A stretch of 64,000 bases of DNA from Caprimulgus europaeus (Eukaryota > Chordata > Aves > Caprimulgiformes > Caprimulgidae). The translations under genes and the position numbers were made by a program. The DNA is taken from positions 1,515,001-1,579,000 of the forward strand of contig OU015542.1 in assembly GCA_907165065.1 (NCBI GenBank). Reading direction: 5' to 3'. Positions 36,201-51,200 of this stretch are shown in pieces. Position 1 is the stretch's first letter, and the number at the start of each line of letters is the position of its first letter. The notes under the pieces were generated by a model, which was not told the DNA's origin, did no database searches, and worked only from the letters and a program-made list of their open reading frames with translations.

Positions 36201-39200
36201 ACACCAGGTTGCACAGGAAAGTGTCCAGGTGGGTTTGAACATCTCCAGAGATGGAGACTCCACACCCTCTCTGGGCAGCCTGGCCCAGGGCTCCGGCACC
36301 CTCACAGGAAAGAAGTTTTTCCTTCAGTTTGTCTGGAACTTCTGGTGTCCCAGTTTGTGCCCATTGCCCCTTGTCCTGTCACTGGGCACCACCGACAAGA
36401 GCCCGGCCCCATCCATTTGCCCCCCACACTTCAGGTATTTACAGACACTGATCAGATCCCCTCTCAGTTGCTCTTCTCCAGGCTGAACAGTCCCAGCTCT
36501 CTCAGCCTCTGCTCATATGGGAGATGCTCCAGGCCCCTCATCATCTTTGTGGCCTCCACTGGACTCTCTCCAGAAGATCCCTGTCTCTCTTGAACTGAGG
36601 AGCCCAGAACTGGACACAACACTCCAGATGTGGCCTTACCAGGGCAGAGTAGAGTTGGAGGAGAACCTCCCTCAACCTGCTGGCCACGCTCTTTGATGCA
36701 CCCAAATGCATCAGAATGTCTGATTAAGTACAAAGGATTGAACATGTTACAGTACATAGAAGAGATGAAGCTTTACAGAAAGCTCTGCCCTTTACAGAAA
36801 AGGAACAGTGACAAACTTACCAAATTCCACGTCAGAGAGGTCCCCTCCATTGGAGAAGTCTCTGGAACAATTCCCATTCATTAATTTGCTACTGTTGGAC
36901 CTCGAATCCGAGGCACAGGCTTTGGCTACAGATTGGACAAGGTGTTCATCATCTGCATTCCTCCAGCCCCACCAACTGACCTCGGGCTGTCCACAGCGGG
37001 AAATAACTGCTCCATTGCTCTGGTGCCTAAAGAAGAAAAGAAGAAAAAGAACAGTGGTGCATAACTTGAAGGATCAGGATGAAAAACATAGAGGGCATGA
37101 AAAATTAAATGGTGCACTCCAGTAGTTTAATTCCTGTTGGGGATCTCTCTATCATGCAGTAGTTATCCTCAACCTGTGATTAAGTGGCAACATATTCCAC
37201 GTGCCTCCTTTCAAAACGGTGACTGTGACCAGTCAGTCACTGAAAGGTAAAAGCCAAGGTCAGTAAGAGAAAACAAACCATTTTCTTGCTCAATATTGTT
37301 GCCTGTTGGCCAGTGAAAGCTGGGGAACATTTTGGAACAGTAGATGAGACATTAAAGAGGAATTCAACACCTGCCAGAGAGTCAGGCTACTGCTGTAATA
37401 CCAGAGTAAATAGGAAAGTTCCATTTAACTCATGCTAATTTAAGAGCTAGAAGACAGGAGTAAAACCACAGATTCACTTTTTGATTAGATTTTTGAAAAA
37501 TCAAAACATTCCACTAATTAAATCCAACAAAAAGCGACCTTGACAGGCTTGAGAGGTGGGCCCATGCAAACCTCATGAAGGTCAAGTGCAAGGTCCTGCA
37601 CCTGGGTCAGGGCAACCCCAAGCACAAATCCAGGCTGGATGGAGAGCAGCCCTGAGGAGAAGGACTTGGGGTGCTGGGGGACCAGAAGCTCCACACGAGC
37701 CGGCACCGTGCGCTGGCAGCACAGAGCCAATAACCGTGTCCTGGGCTGCACCCAGAGCAGCGTGGGCAGCAGGGCCAGGGAGGGGATTCTGCCCCTCTGC
37801 TCCGCTCTCCTGAGACCCCCCCTGCAGTGCTGCCTCCAGTGCTGGGGCCACCAACAGCACAAGGACATGGAGCTACTGGAGCCAGTGCAGAGGAGGCCAC
37901 GAGGATGATGCCAGGGCTGGAGCAGCTCTGCTGTGAGGACAGGCTGAGAGAGTTGGGGCTGTTCAGCCTGGAGAAGAGAAGGCTCCAGGGAGACCTTCCA
38001 GTGGCCTCCCAGTACCTGAAGGGGCTCCAGGAAGGCTGGGGAGGGACTTTGGTCAAGGGCAGGGAGTGACAGAACAAGGGGTGATGGCTTGAAACTGGCA
38101 GAGGGGAGTGGAGCTGAGATGTGAGGAAGAAATTCTTTGGTGTGAGGGTGGTGAGACCCTGTCCCAGGTTGGCCAGAGAAGCTGTGGCTGCTCCTCCCTG
38201 GAAGTGTTCTCGGCCAGGCTGGATGAGGCTTTGAGCAACCTGGTCTAGTGGAAGGTGTCCCTGCTGATGGCAGGGGGAGGGAACTGGATGAGCTTTAAGG
38301 TCCCTTCCAACCCAAACCAGACTATGATTCTAATTTTGGTAGGAAATACTGGCAGATTTGGTGTCTCCTGTCTGATGATGCTAATGGTAACCCAAAGCCT
38401 CACTCGTGTACATTGATGGTATCCATGTCTAGGTATGACCTGTGAATCACAGGAGGCAATCCTTGAACCCTGCAGAACCACACCTAGCAGCCAGAGTATT
38501 GTAGATATTGTTTCACTGCCTAAAAGGAAAACAGCCTTTTGCATCTCAGGATGTGAAATATCAGCAGCTTCAGTCATTCTCAAGTTTGGTATTGGTGTCT
38601 GTTGGAAAACAGTGGCTCTGCCATCCCCTTTTCAGCTCCTCCTTCCCTCTTCCTGACCCTCTCTGGGCAGTGCTGGGCCACCTGCCTCCCAAACACCGAT
38701 CCTATCTAGCAGGAGAGCACCAAGAAGCTGAGGAAGAGCAACAGCAGCTCTTGTATGTAAGCACCAGTGTGGTGCCAGGTTGGCACCACAGAAAGTGGTT
38801 GGCACCATAAGAAAGTTTACAAGCAAGTAAATTTGCTACAGACACCTAAGTAGCACTGAAAAAGGAAATACTGTTTATTAACAGAGCGTTTTTCTTCTAA
38901 AATGCAATATAAATTGCAAGCAGTCTATGTACACTGATAAAGCTTCAGAGGACTGGTAAATGGAAGTATAGAGATGGGTCTATCAATAATTTGTCAGGGA
39001 GATAACTGAAGAGGGACTGAACTTAAACATAGCTATCTTCTTCTGGGGAGAGACATTGAAAAAATCTACAGATTTTTTTTTAATGTCTGAACAGTTAGTA
39101 GTTCTTCTCTTAAATTTGACTTAGCTTCTTGTACTACACATAAAGAACAGATCTGAAAGAATTAAAACATATCCAACCATTGCAAACATACTCTGCAAAA

Positions 39201-42200
39201 ACATTTTCAAACTCTCCCCTATAATCTATTATAAAAATAAAGAGCACTGAAACACATTATCACTGTCATTTCACTTACTGCCTCCACGCTGGCACATCCC
39301 ACTGCTGCCAACAGAAATGTAACTCCCCATTCACTGAAGTGTTTACATCTGGCATTAACAACCTTCTCGACCTTCACTAGCAGCACTCCGAATTCAGAGG
39401 ACCCCAGCCACAGCAGGAGGAGCCCAGCTGTCGGTATGAAGAGCTGCACATGGAGTAGCCAAGGCAGCAAAGAGACACAACTTCTCTCATGCCACACAGC
39501 AAATCAACAGTGCTGAGGAACAGGACACCCAGAAATGTTTACTCCCTGCCTCCTGTCCCACTGGAAATACCCTACCACTTACCCACACACACTCCTCTAT
39601 TTAAACAACCTGGATACACACATCCCTTGAAGCAAATGCCACTCTTGCTCAGGAGTCCCACCAGAACCCTGTATTTACACAGTCTGCACGTGCCAATTAC
39701 AATTCCTGTGCGTTACGGTGCAGCCAAGGATTTGAGTCTTACTTGCACACAAATTGGTCATCTCAGCTTCACATCAACCCAGAGCTTTTTAATTCCCTCT
39801 GACTGCACAGAATGGTGAGGGTTAGCTGCATCTTTCAGCAAACTTAAACAGTCAACTTGGACAGCCCTCAGCGGGAAAAAAACCCACCCAAACCTACAAA
39901 TCTTAATTCTATTCCTCTCACCACTCTAATAAATGTTTATGGAGGTGTGACAAGCTGGTTTATAATTTGCTGTCAAGCTGCTGTCAGATGCTGAGTAGCA
40001 GCACCTCTGCAGAGCCAGAGGGACACAGCAGCAGGCAGCAGCAGCTAATAGCAAAAGCAACATCACCATCAGGTTAAGGCTCCTTGTTGCAAAAACTTAA
40101 AATTATAAAGTAGATTGTGATACAGTATTTTAAGTATTTTTCATAGCTCTGTTGTAATTGTTTCATATAAAATTCCTTCAGAGAGAAGAAACAACTGACT
40201 CACTGCATTAACTGAGCCAAAAGAAAAGCAATCTGACTGCCACGGCACTTATACCGGGTGCCAGCTGATGGCATGCAGAGAAAAATGTATTTCTGTGGAA
40301 ATTAATAGCCTCCAGAAACAGTCCTATTGATATCAAATTAGTTCAGAAAAAAATACATGCCAATCACTGAAAGGTCACACAGCTCCCCACTATGCTTGCA
40401 CAAATAACAAAAGAGAATAAAACATCATTATGGATGTAAGAAATCTATTTTGAACACTCAGATAAGCTCATTTATTTTTTCCATATGTTTTCCCAGATTT
40501 CATTACTACCTGCCTGAGGAATCATTTTCATAGGTTCATAAACAGTTATATTTTCATCTCCAGGTTCTTGCCTCCCATTTATATCACAAATAATAAAGAA
40601 TCATCAGGCCAAAAGTTGAGCTCGTGGGTAAGCTGTGGAGCCCTAACACTCCTATGCCTGCACAAATAATCAATGTTCAGATGTACCAGCAGAAAACAAC
40701 AAACAACTCTACTCAGGGTAATGTTGGAGGTCTGAGGAATCCCTCTTGTTCCAATCAGACTGGCCATGGGAACAAAAAAATAGCAAACAGTTTAAACGTG
40801 ATTCTGAGGTCCCTGGAGATAGAGCTGGGATTAGAGACAGCATCACCCAGATATCCACAACCAAAAAAGAGATTTTTAAAAATTACAGCAAACCCTCTAC
40901 TGTAAATTTCCTAATCCTCTGGAGTACAGCCTCCCTGTAGAAACTAAGCAGTAAATCACCATCAGGTAACTACAAAGCACTGTGTAACTGTGTGATGTAC
41001 AGCACACCTCCGCACACGCTTCATCTTCCTTGTGTGCAAGCAACCTTTTGAGTACAGCAATAAATCCACCAAGTCCTTGCAACTCCAAAGAGGAGGCTAC
41101 TGAAGGTTTGAAAAGCTCCCCTCCATGGCATTACCTAACTACTAATACTTGCAGCTGAAAAAAAAACCCCACCATTGCTGCAGTTCATTAATATAATCCA
41201 GCAATGTTCTGTTTGCCTCTGCTTCCTGCGCTGGCGGAAACGCTGCCTGCACGGGGAATCACCCTCGGCAGCGGGCAAGACAAAACCACAGCTCATTTCC
41301 AAGTGAGTTCTCAGGAGTTTAGGACACTGTTTATATAGTGTCTGAAGTCCTCTCTATGGCCTTTCCACAAAATCCAAACAGGCTTCTTCCTAACACTGAT
41401 TTTCTGGGACCAAAACAGGTATCTACAAAACCATGTTACAGGTCAGATTTCTTTACATTAATATGTACCTAGGTTTTAAAAGCCCATAAACACAGATAAA
41501 AGCTGCAGAAGCTGGGTGTGAGATTCTTCTAGAAATCTGATAACAAAGTAGAAGCAACGCCCCTGACAGTGCAATCTCAGCTGAGTACTTTTGAAGCCTC
41601 CTCTGAGTTCAGCCCGCTCAGCTTTTCAGCCCCTGCACACCCTCGGAGCTCTCCAACGCTTTACAGGAGCAGACAATGAGTCGTTTGCTGCCAAGCGCCT
41701 GCGGCCCTGGCCTCTCTCTGTGCCAGTGCTCAGCCTCTGAGACAACTTATTGGATGAATTTTAAAAAATCATTGTTACTTTTTTCCCCTGAGGTAAAGCA
41801 AAAAGAATAGTTTTTTCAAATGTGACCAATAATAAAACTAACAGCCCAAAAATCATCTTCAACAGATAAAAAACGCTGAATGAGCTTTTGTTCCTTGCTT
41901 CTCCTGAAGTAAGAAAAAAAGCAATTTTTATGGCAACATAGAGAGAAAACTACACGGATTTCCAATCATATGGATCATCAACCAGTAGCTGATGTGAGTG
42001 CTGTCAGAGCTGTGCAGAATGATGAACTGGATGTCTTGGAAAAAATCTATTACTAAATGTCAAGATAAGGAAAAAATGAAACAAAAAAGCCCCTTCTCTC
42101 CCACTGATTTTAAAAATACAAATTAAAAACTGTGGTAATTTAACATACATAATCTCATCAGAACCACAGAAAACTGAATGCTACGGATTAAACAATTCCA

Positions 42201-45200
42201 GTCCATGAGGTCCTTTGAACATTTAAATCCCTCTCCAGTAAATCCCCCAGAACACAAGCTGTACCCCAGAACGCCAGCTGTACCCCAGAACGCCAGCTGT
42301 ACCCCAGAATGCAAAGGAAGTTCCTTCCTCTGCACAGCAATGAAAGGCAGTGGGATGCTTCCCTGTGTTAAATATGTTTGCACCTGAGGTGTCCCCCAAT
42401 TATGGGACAACTGCATAAAAGGCACAAAGCAGCCTGAAATGCAGTTTTCAAAGTTGAACACAACACCTCATATAAATTACACTATTCTCTTTTATACATA
42501 TACGTAATACACAGACTTATATAGTCTTAAAAAAATTAGCATATGCTGGAAAATATTTCCCCCCTCCTGACAGAGCTGAACAGAGGACGCAGCAATTCTC
42601 TAAGATTCAGGAAGAGACCATGCTAACCCCTCGATTATTTGGAAGAAAAAGAAGAGATAGGAGGATTTAAAGATAATGGTCTGCTTCCACAAGCTAATTC
42701 ATTCTCCTTTCATGAAAGGAGAGCTTTTAAGCTAGGTAAATAATGTTTTGTGACCTACTCTTAACTACTGTACACTTGCTCCTCCAACCCAGGCATGAAT
42801 TTGTCAACTTTACTGCTCTCTGAATTTAGCTTGCCACTCAGAGATCAGCTTTTCCTTTCTGTCTGTTTAGAAAGAATGGGTGGCTAGGCAGACCTAATGG
42901 AATTATCAGTATTCATTATCTTTTTAATCCCTTTGTCATCTGATTTTTTAAAAAGAGATTTTAAACATTTATGAGAGGATAAATACACCAGGAGAGTGGC
43001 CAAGGTATTAAATGACAGGTTCCAGAATATTTTTTGAAAAAAAGAGATCCTGAAATATATTTCTTTCTAAAGAAGCTGCCAAAAAACAGCATCTCAGAAA
43101 TGCAATTTTGTTATGAAAAATTGCTGGACTCAATTTAAGGAAGAGATTGCCTGATTAAAAATATCTAAAACATGTAGATAGAGCCAACATGTACATCTTT
43201 CTGCACATCTTTTGTAATTTGCATTTTCCATCCCCTTAAATAATTTTGGTATTTATCCTTGCTCATACTGCAGTCTGAGTATTGGTCAGAGGAGAGCCAG
43301 AGAAAAACCAAAGGAGTACCCAGCCAGAGACACCATTTATCATTTCCTCAGATGTGTTGACACCTTCATCTTACATTTTATTTAAAAAAAAACCACCCCA
43401 AAATGCCCCCAAAAACCCAACATTCTTAACTGACTGCCCTAGGAATGGCTTGCAGGAAACGCAAATACTGAGTGCTGCTGTCATATGTGTTTGGAATTAA
43501 AAGACACAAACCTTTATTCCCACTCAGAGTGGCTGTGTAGCAAGTCTGCCTTACCTCACTTATGGCTTGACAAGGGTCAGTATGTGCTGCTGTCACACAT
43601 TCTGGGAGTTTTGAATAGGTATAAAACAATATATAGGTGATAAATGCAGAGACAAAGACCCCAAGCTATCAGGTAGAACAGGCCATACTTTGCTGTCAGT
43701 TACATACAGGTCTGAACATTTCCTCATGCAAGGGGTTCCCTGTCATCCTTGTTTGATATCTAAACCCTTAGGGTGGTTTGTGTTTTGTTTTCTACACCAC
43801 TTCTGGGATCCTTCTGGAGTGGAACAGCAGGACCTCAGCCCAGACAGAGTCCCAGGGTGGGTACAACTCCACCAGGCAGCACAGAGAGGACTTGTGCCAG
43901 GTTTTGTTGCTTCTTCCCAGCCTAGTTCTCCAACTCCACTCTAGCAGGTCATGGGCCTTCAAGCAGCATCTCTCCACATCACATTATCCTTGCAAAAACA
44001 CAACAAGGTGCAAGCCAGATCAATCTTTACTTTGAATAAAGTATTAAAATACTATTTTAAAATACCTTTAACGCTTTAGCAAAAGTCTGTCAGGCTCAGT
44101 GAGGGGACATCTGGGGCCCAGAGGAGCTTGAACATCTTTCATCACAAGCGAAGATTCCCAGTTACAACTTAATTCAGCCTTTATTTGCCACAAAACCCCA
44201 TGTAGAGCCTGGCCAAAGCTGTTCCACCTGCAAGAGCCTCACCTGTACACAACAGCAGGGATACGCTTCCAGGACCGAAAGCTTGCCACGCTCTCTAGCT
44301 CTTTGTCCGTGATCCAGGCAGGAACGATGATTTCCTGGGGGTAACTCCCACAGAGCCTGTGAGAAAAGTGGTGCAGAGGGTTGGATGTAAGGGATGAGGA
44401 GCAGTTACACAGACAACACACACACAGCAGCAGTGCTAACCACCTGACAGCTGCTCCTCTCAGCAAACTGCTGTTTCCTTAATTCCTGCTTCATTGTGTG
44501 TTAATAAACTCCACTCCTCCTCCACAGGTACAAAAACCACTGTCAGCATCCAGGTGCATATCTGCATTTCAGAATTAGAAGATTCAAGCTGCTGTTTTCT
44601 CAGGAAAATTGCATGTAGGTGATTTTTAACTCCAGCTGCTGAAATAAACTGGACCACAGAAAAGAAATTCCAAGTCTCTTCATGCTAAAGAATTAGCCAC
44701 TCAACTTCTGGGTCACAAACACAAGAATCAGAGCCACCCTGGGCTACCGGATTCAAGACAGAAAGGTGTAGAAAAAGTATACTGGCTAATCAACACTTGC
44801 AGAAGGCAGGAATTTGAGTGCACTGGCTTATGTCTGACCAGCTAACTGGAACTTTCTTCTAGATGCAGCTCCTCACTCCACAAATTAACTAATAAAGCCA
44901 TGACTGCCAATGAGAACAGTGCAAGCAGCCAGCAGTGATGGTAATATATTGCTGAGTCATCAACTAGTTCATCCGCAGTCCATCCCCCTAAAGAGACATT
45001 TACTGCACAAAGACATGTCTAAGACCGTTCTACTCAGAAAAATCTATCAATCATCCTGAAAAAATGCTCCTCCCTCAATGCTGGCAACAAGAAGGAAGGG
45101 AGTAGTTTGTGTCATTCTGCTTCCATAACATATATATGACATATAACATTTTTTTTTCTTTTTCTTTAGTATTAAATATGTAAGGAATAACTATTTTTTC

Positions 45201-48200
45201 TTCCCTAGATTTTTAGAGACCAACTCAAACATTCTTCTTGCAGTGACATTGACTATCAGCTGCAAGTCATTATCCTGCAAAGAGAGAGCACTGAAACATG
45301 TTTCATCACCCAGTGTGACTGCTGGTTTTGCTCTGAATTGGATTAGGGATGAGCCAGTACACTGTGTCCTACCAGCCGTGAACGGAGGAACAGCTTTCTC
45401 CGATCCAGCAGCTAGAGAAGAGAATATTTGCTGCTTTCAAGACTACAGAAAATTTTTTCACTTACTTTGAGGATCTACAAGCTTAACAAAAAATGTTGGT
45501 TTGGAAGAGTTAAGTCTTTTTCATAAATCAGAGAATAAGACACAATTAATTAAATGTCTTTTAAAAGGTCAATCAAACTCCGCTCTTTGCTCACTTAAGG
45601 CTTCCCTTTCTTCCACTAGAATGCTTATTCCCCAAGAAGTCTTCTAGCAAGCACATCAAAATTTGGTATTTCTAAGCCTACAAAAATTGCAGCAACTAAT
45701 AAAAATGTTAAATAATACTTTAAAAACATGTTTTTTCTATAAAGCAACAAAAAAAATCATAATTTTAATTGTCCCTTATTAAGAACTGTAGAACTTGGAA
45801 AAAGTTCCAGTAATCTGCTGTAACTAAACTGGTGTTTTGAGATGTCATTTGGCTGCGAATCAGCAGCCCACATAACTTACTTGTACTTCTCATTGATGTT
45901 GGAAATCCTCCAGGCATTGTTCATATCAAAACCCATCCGCTCCACTTCATTTTTAAACCTTGAAGTTACATGTTCTCCTGGGTATCAAAAACAGGGAGAG
46001 AAAATAAATGCAAAATAAGAGGCAAGATATCTACCTTTCAAAATTAACAGTGAGAGAAACACCACTGCACTCACACTTATTACAAACTGAAAAGACACAG
46101 AAACAGTCCAAAACCACATCTACAATTCACAACCCTATTTTGAAAATCCACACCAGGAGAAGCACAGCTTGCACTGATGGCTCTCCCTGGTCAGCTCTCC
46201 AGAAATGCCAAAGTCCATCAAGGACTTTTTCTCTGAAACAACCAGTTTCTGTAAATTCATGCAAGAAATAACAATGCTGCAGAGTGGAACCAAGCACATC
46301 AGCTAAAGCAATTTAGTTCAGTTAGCAGTCCTAGTGGGAAAGCACTAGTAGTTTTTATTTCCAGGACTTCAGAGAATTTTCTATCAATGAGAAGAGTGTG
46401 AAGCTCTTGGAGTGACTGATAACGCAACGGGATGTGGGATGTGGCTGGAGCTTGGGCTATCTCCATTTAGGACACAACTTCAGCCACAGGTTTCCTGTAT
46501 GACTGTAAGCAACCCCTGTAATTTAACCTGCATTTCAGTTTTCCATCTATAAGTTGGACGTTATTCCTCCAAGAGTCATGTGGAGATATGAAGATAAAAA
46601 TGCATAAATGATTCTTTGACACAAATATCAGTCACAAGATCCTCACAAATTCCTGGATTAATATATTAAAGAAACTGGAATGAGCTCCATGTATTTCCCA
46701 GACACTTTTTTAAAAGTATCAAAATACAATTGAAAAATATACAATGACAATAAAGAATAATTAATCCTATAGACAGAAAGCCTAGAGAATTAGAAGGTAT
46801 TTAATCAACATGTTGAAGAGAATAACATACAAAATTTCCAGGTTCACAGAGTTAAAATATGTGGTAAATTTAATGAGCATGTGAGTAACATCAGATAAAA
46901 TGATTCTGAAAGTCTGTCCATTGCTTGTCTCTTTAAATTACTGTATCATTAAATCATGAGGCAGAGCATCATCCAACAGGGGGGAAGAAAAAAAAAGATC
47001 TGTTGAACAATTAATGCCTTAAGTATTTCATCCTTCCATTTTCTATTTCAGAAAGCCCTTAAAGTCTTTCAATACCTGAGATATATGTAGATACATATTT
47101 ATCTCAAAGATGTAAATGTACACACATGAAATAATTATTTATGTGATATTACAGAACAATTAGAAAAATATAGAGAAAGATGTAAATTAAGAATAAAGAG
47201 AGCAGCCTAACTACAGGACTTAACTGTGGAAGGAAAGCTATACTGTTATTCATTCCTACAGGTCAGACCACACACTGAAAATGGCACCTTGCAAACCCAG
47301 ACATGCTTTGCCAAGAGATCTGTATAATAGGATTCTTTTTCTTACACATTGTGTGCAAATGGAGAATATTCACTCTTCAAGGCACATGGCAGCGAAGTCT
47401 GTGGACCTGACTGACCTTCATCACTTATCCCCTTTACATCATGTCACTAGTACATAAAAAAGAAACAGTCCTGCCTCCCATGTCGTGCATTTTCTGCAGC
47501 AGCTGGGCTCAGCACCACACAGGCTCTGTAGCTCTGCCCTGTCGCCAGATCAATCAGACTGGAGCTTGCCAACAGTTTCCCGCTTCTCCCATGAACTCTG
47601 CAGGAGCCTGAATTTACGATCTGAGACACCTCCTCAAATGGATGAGCTGCTTCAGTCCCTGTCTGACACATACTGGAAGGTTCCACAGAGATGACAGCAA
47701 TGTGAGGAGCCCTTTGATCCTTTGGCAATTGCAGAGATGAAACTGGGACAATACATTCCAGCCAGACAATCTCTGTCATGTTCTTCCTTAGCAATGACTT
47801 TTTTGTTGTGAAAAACTCGACATTTTATCAGAGCAGCAGCATGTATTGCAGCACTGAGGCTGCACTTCAGTATCAGCTGCTGTGAGGAGCAATCATTAAA
47901 ACCTGTGACACATCCTCAAGGATTTTTCTGGATAGCAAATGAGAATATTGTAAATATCCCAAATCACGAATGCTGCATACTGTTACTGGGTTTTCAGAGA
48001 AACACAAAGCCACATGAAAATGAAATACTGTTTGACTTCGTCCTCAATCTTTCAGCTACGGTGCGCGTCGTGAAATCAGATTTTCCTCTGAGAAAGTAAA
48101 CCCTAGCCTTAACATTTTGTACATTTTTCCTGAAATGCTGGTATTTTAAAAGGCATTTTGAGCTAAGACGGATAGTATTTTCGAAGCATCCCAATCAGCC

Positions 48201-51200
48201 CTTGAAACCAGAGGAAAAGCAAGCTATCCATTTTGTGGGCTTGTGAACCACATTTCATATCTTCCATTATACACATTGATAACACCTTACTCTTTTTCCC
48301 CCAGCTGATACTTAGATAGATTTTGAGGCAATTTAGCATTTTTGCTCATATCTACCAAATATTTGGCTCCTTCAATGCAAAAAAATAAATTACGATGTCT
48401 TGGGATTAACTTCTTCAATTACATTCCCACAGATGTATTTCAACTATAATTCAGCTTTTAAAAGGAGAATATCTACCACCAGAAATAAGCAAGCTCCAGG
48501 GAAGAAAAAGTTACTACATTAAAGAAAATTATTTGACAGACACACCTACAAGAAAAAAACAAACTTGATTGATGAAGGTTAATAAAAATGTAAGTGCTGA
48601 TTCTTATCCCAACCCAGTGCTAGGTCAGAGCCCGTTTGTTTCAGTGAGGAAGAGAAAAGGACTACAAGGAGACTTAACACACCATCTATGTGTTTGCTAT
48701 CTTCCAGTTCCTGAATTTAGTTAGGAGGGAAAAGGCTTGAGTTTAAAATTCTGCTCTGAGGGGTTTTTTTGCTTTTTTTCAGTAACTGCTAACATAGTGT
48801 GTCAAGTGCAGGAACACGTACCAGAACCAAGGAGCACCTCCTCCCACATGTGTGCTACCTGTTGACTGCTCTTCCTTGGGTGCCAAAGAGACAACAGCCT
48901 TTGCTCAGCCCCAGACCAGCTTCAGGAATAAGGACAGAATGACAGTAACACTCCTCAGCCTGATCACTGGGATACTTCTCTCAGATATGTGAGTTGTGAG
49001 TGAAGAGAGCCTCAGATTGGAGAGGGCCTGGAACTCAGATTGCCTATATTCAAACAAGTGCTGTAAACACCAGCATCTCAATTTTTAGCTTTTATTTACT
49101 TGTGGGCTTCTAAAACTTCCCAGCAAGGATGATATTTACTAAAATAGGTCACTGTCTTGCAGCTGTGAATGAGCCTCAGAAGCAGCTCAGGGACTTCCTT
49201 CTCCACCCTCCTGCTCCTCAACATCTACGTTGAAGACCACCGTTCCAGTCAATTACAGACAATGTGGGCACAATCAATACAGAGTGTTTTAGACTGAAAG
49301 TTGCTGCCAAGGTGAACAAAACATTATTAACATTATACATGACTAAATCAAATCCCCCACAGTAATTTCCTCGTGATATTCAGGTACTGCTCTGCACACT
49401 GATCCCAAAGTAGCTGCGGGGGGAGCTACTCTCTCCTTTGTTCAGACACAACGAAACTCGGACCCTGTGGCAGACGTGCAAGACATTAAAGGACCCCTCG
49501 CTGCAAGTGAAGGTACACTATACTCATCTCAATACCACAGACAGGATATTCATCAGCGAGTGAAGAAATGCAAAAACTTATGTGCACCAAAAAAAAAAAT
49601 ACCAAAAAACAAAACCCTCGATACCGGAACTTTCCAGGCTCAGTTTCCAACAGCACAGACTGGATTTGTTTAGAACTTTGTTTGGAAGTTCTGGATTTCA
49701 GCAAACAGGCAGTTACTAGTCAGTGCATCTGTGATGATCTCCAGCCTCCAAATATGATTTCCACATACCTGGTCGACATAAATCCCCATGCTGCTCCTTC
49801 TCACTAGCATACACCTCCATACACCAGGCATGATAGGCAAAGGAGAAGAGGTCTTCTATCTTCGAAGGAGGGCGGATGGCATTGTTCAGTCGCTTAAGCC
49901 AATCTTGACACTGCTCAAAAGTAGAAAACTGACACCTGTCCCAGAAACAAACATTTATCTATTAATTTTCAGTAAAAGATGCCAGACTATAAGACCTGGT
50001 TGACAATGAAAACATCTCAACCTATATGACATAGGTTGACTATGAAAACATCTCTGAAAGCAAAAAGTGAAAACAAACATCTTACTGATAACTTAGTTCT
50101 GCTTCTGTGTACATGCCAAGGGAGAGTTAAAATTAAATCTTTGGAGATTAGTAAAGAAATACACACTAAGGAAGTAAAACTAAACTGTAGGCAGGAAAGC
50201 AATGCTCTGTGATTATGACTAACCCAGTGATATGCCCCACTAGTCATGAATGAGGGAGAGGTTTATGAGTACATTTACTACAAAACCAAGGACAGCACCA
50301 CTGAGTTCAGCCTGCAGCGTTCACACAGTCCAGGACAGGAATGTGTTACAGAGCCTTGCTGCCTGATGGTCCCAGACAGAAACTCATACATTATCATCTA
50401 TTCATTATATTCCCATAAACAACACCATATTTTTTCAACAAACACAGGAGAAACAGCCATTTGATTAATACATTTAATTTGAGAATAATGAGGACAAACT
50501 CCTGAAATCTTATAATTCTTCCCCTATCTCATATGCTAGGACTCTCCTTCTGGCCTTAGTGGGAAGCACAAACAATAGTTTTGAAGCTGAGCTTTCCCCA
50601 ATATTACAGACTAACAACAACAACGAGCGAGAATATTCCTTGCACAAGAGAAATCTTCAAAGCAGTATATTAAAATTACATTAGTTTGTCTTTTCAAAGA
50701 GGATCCCTGGACTCTTTAGAATAAAAGGGTGGAAATAAGATCAGTGATTTATTTTGCTCTGACATATTTCTTCAAGATTTTATAGTTATAAAATATTCAC
50801 CAAGTATTTACATTCAGCTCAGTCTGGGTTCTACTGCATTCATGGTTAATGATAGCATCTGCATTCTCTAAGGGCAGGATTTATTACCCTTACCTGTAAA
50901 TATCTAAGAGGCAGTCAGTGGAAGGAAAAAGACATGTCCAAGTCATGAAACATGTCTAAATAGCTGTGAGGAACTGCAGCCTGGAGGTGTTTATTTGCCA
51001 TCACTGGCTATAAAGCAAGCTGAGACTCCTAGCTTAGACTGGATAATTCTCTATTAAATATCCACAGTCAGGCAAGATACATCTCACCCTAAAGACTCCA
51101 TTTTCTTTCCGACTTCTTTTACAGTTAGTGTTGCAAATAGCAAGTACTATCTTCACTTAAGCCCTATTATTCAAAACACAAACTACTTGGTTCATGAAAA

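Noticed and set aside
42257..42312. CRISPR-like repeat
   Set aside because: Directly adjoining copies without spacers in a vertebrate intron; a plain tandem repeat.
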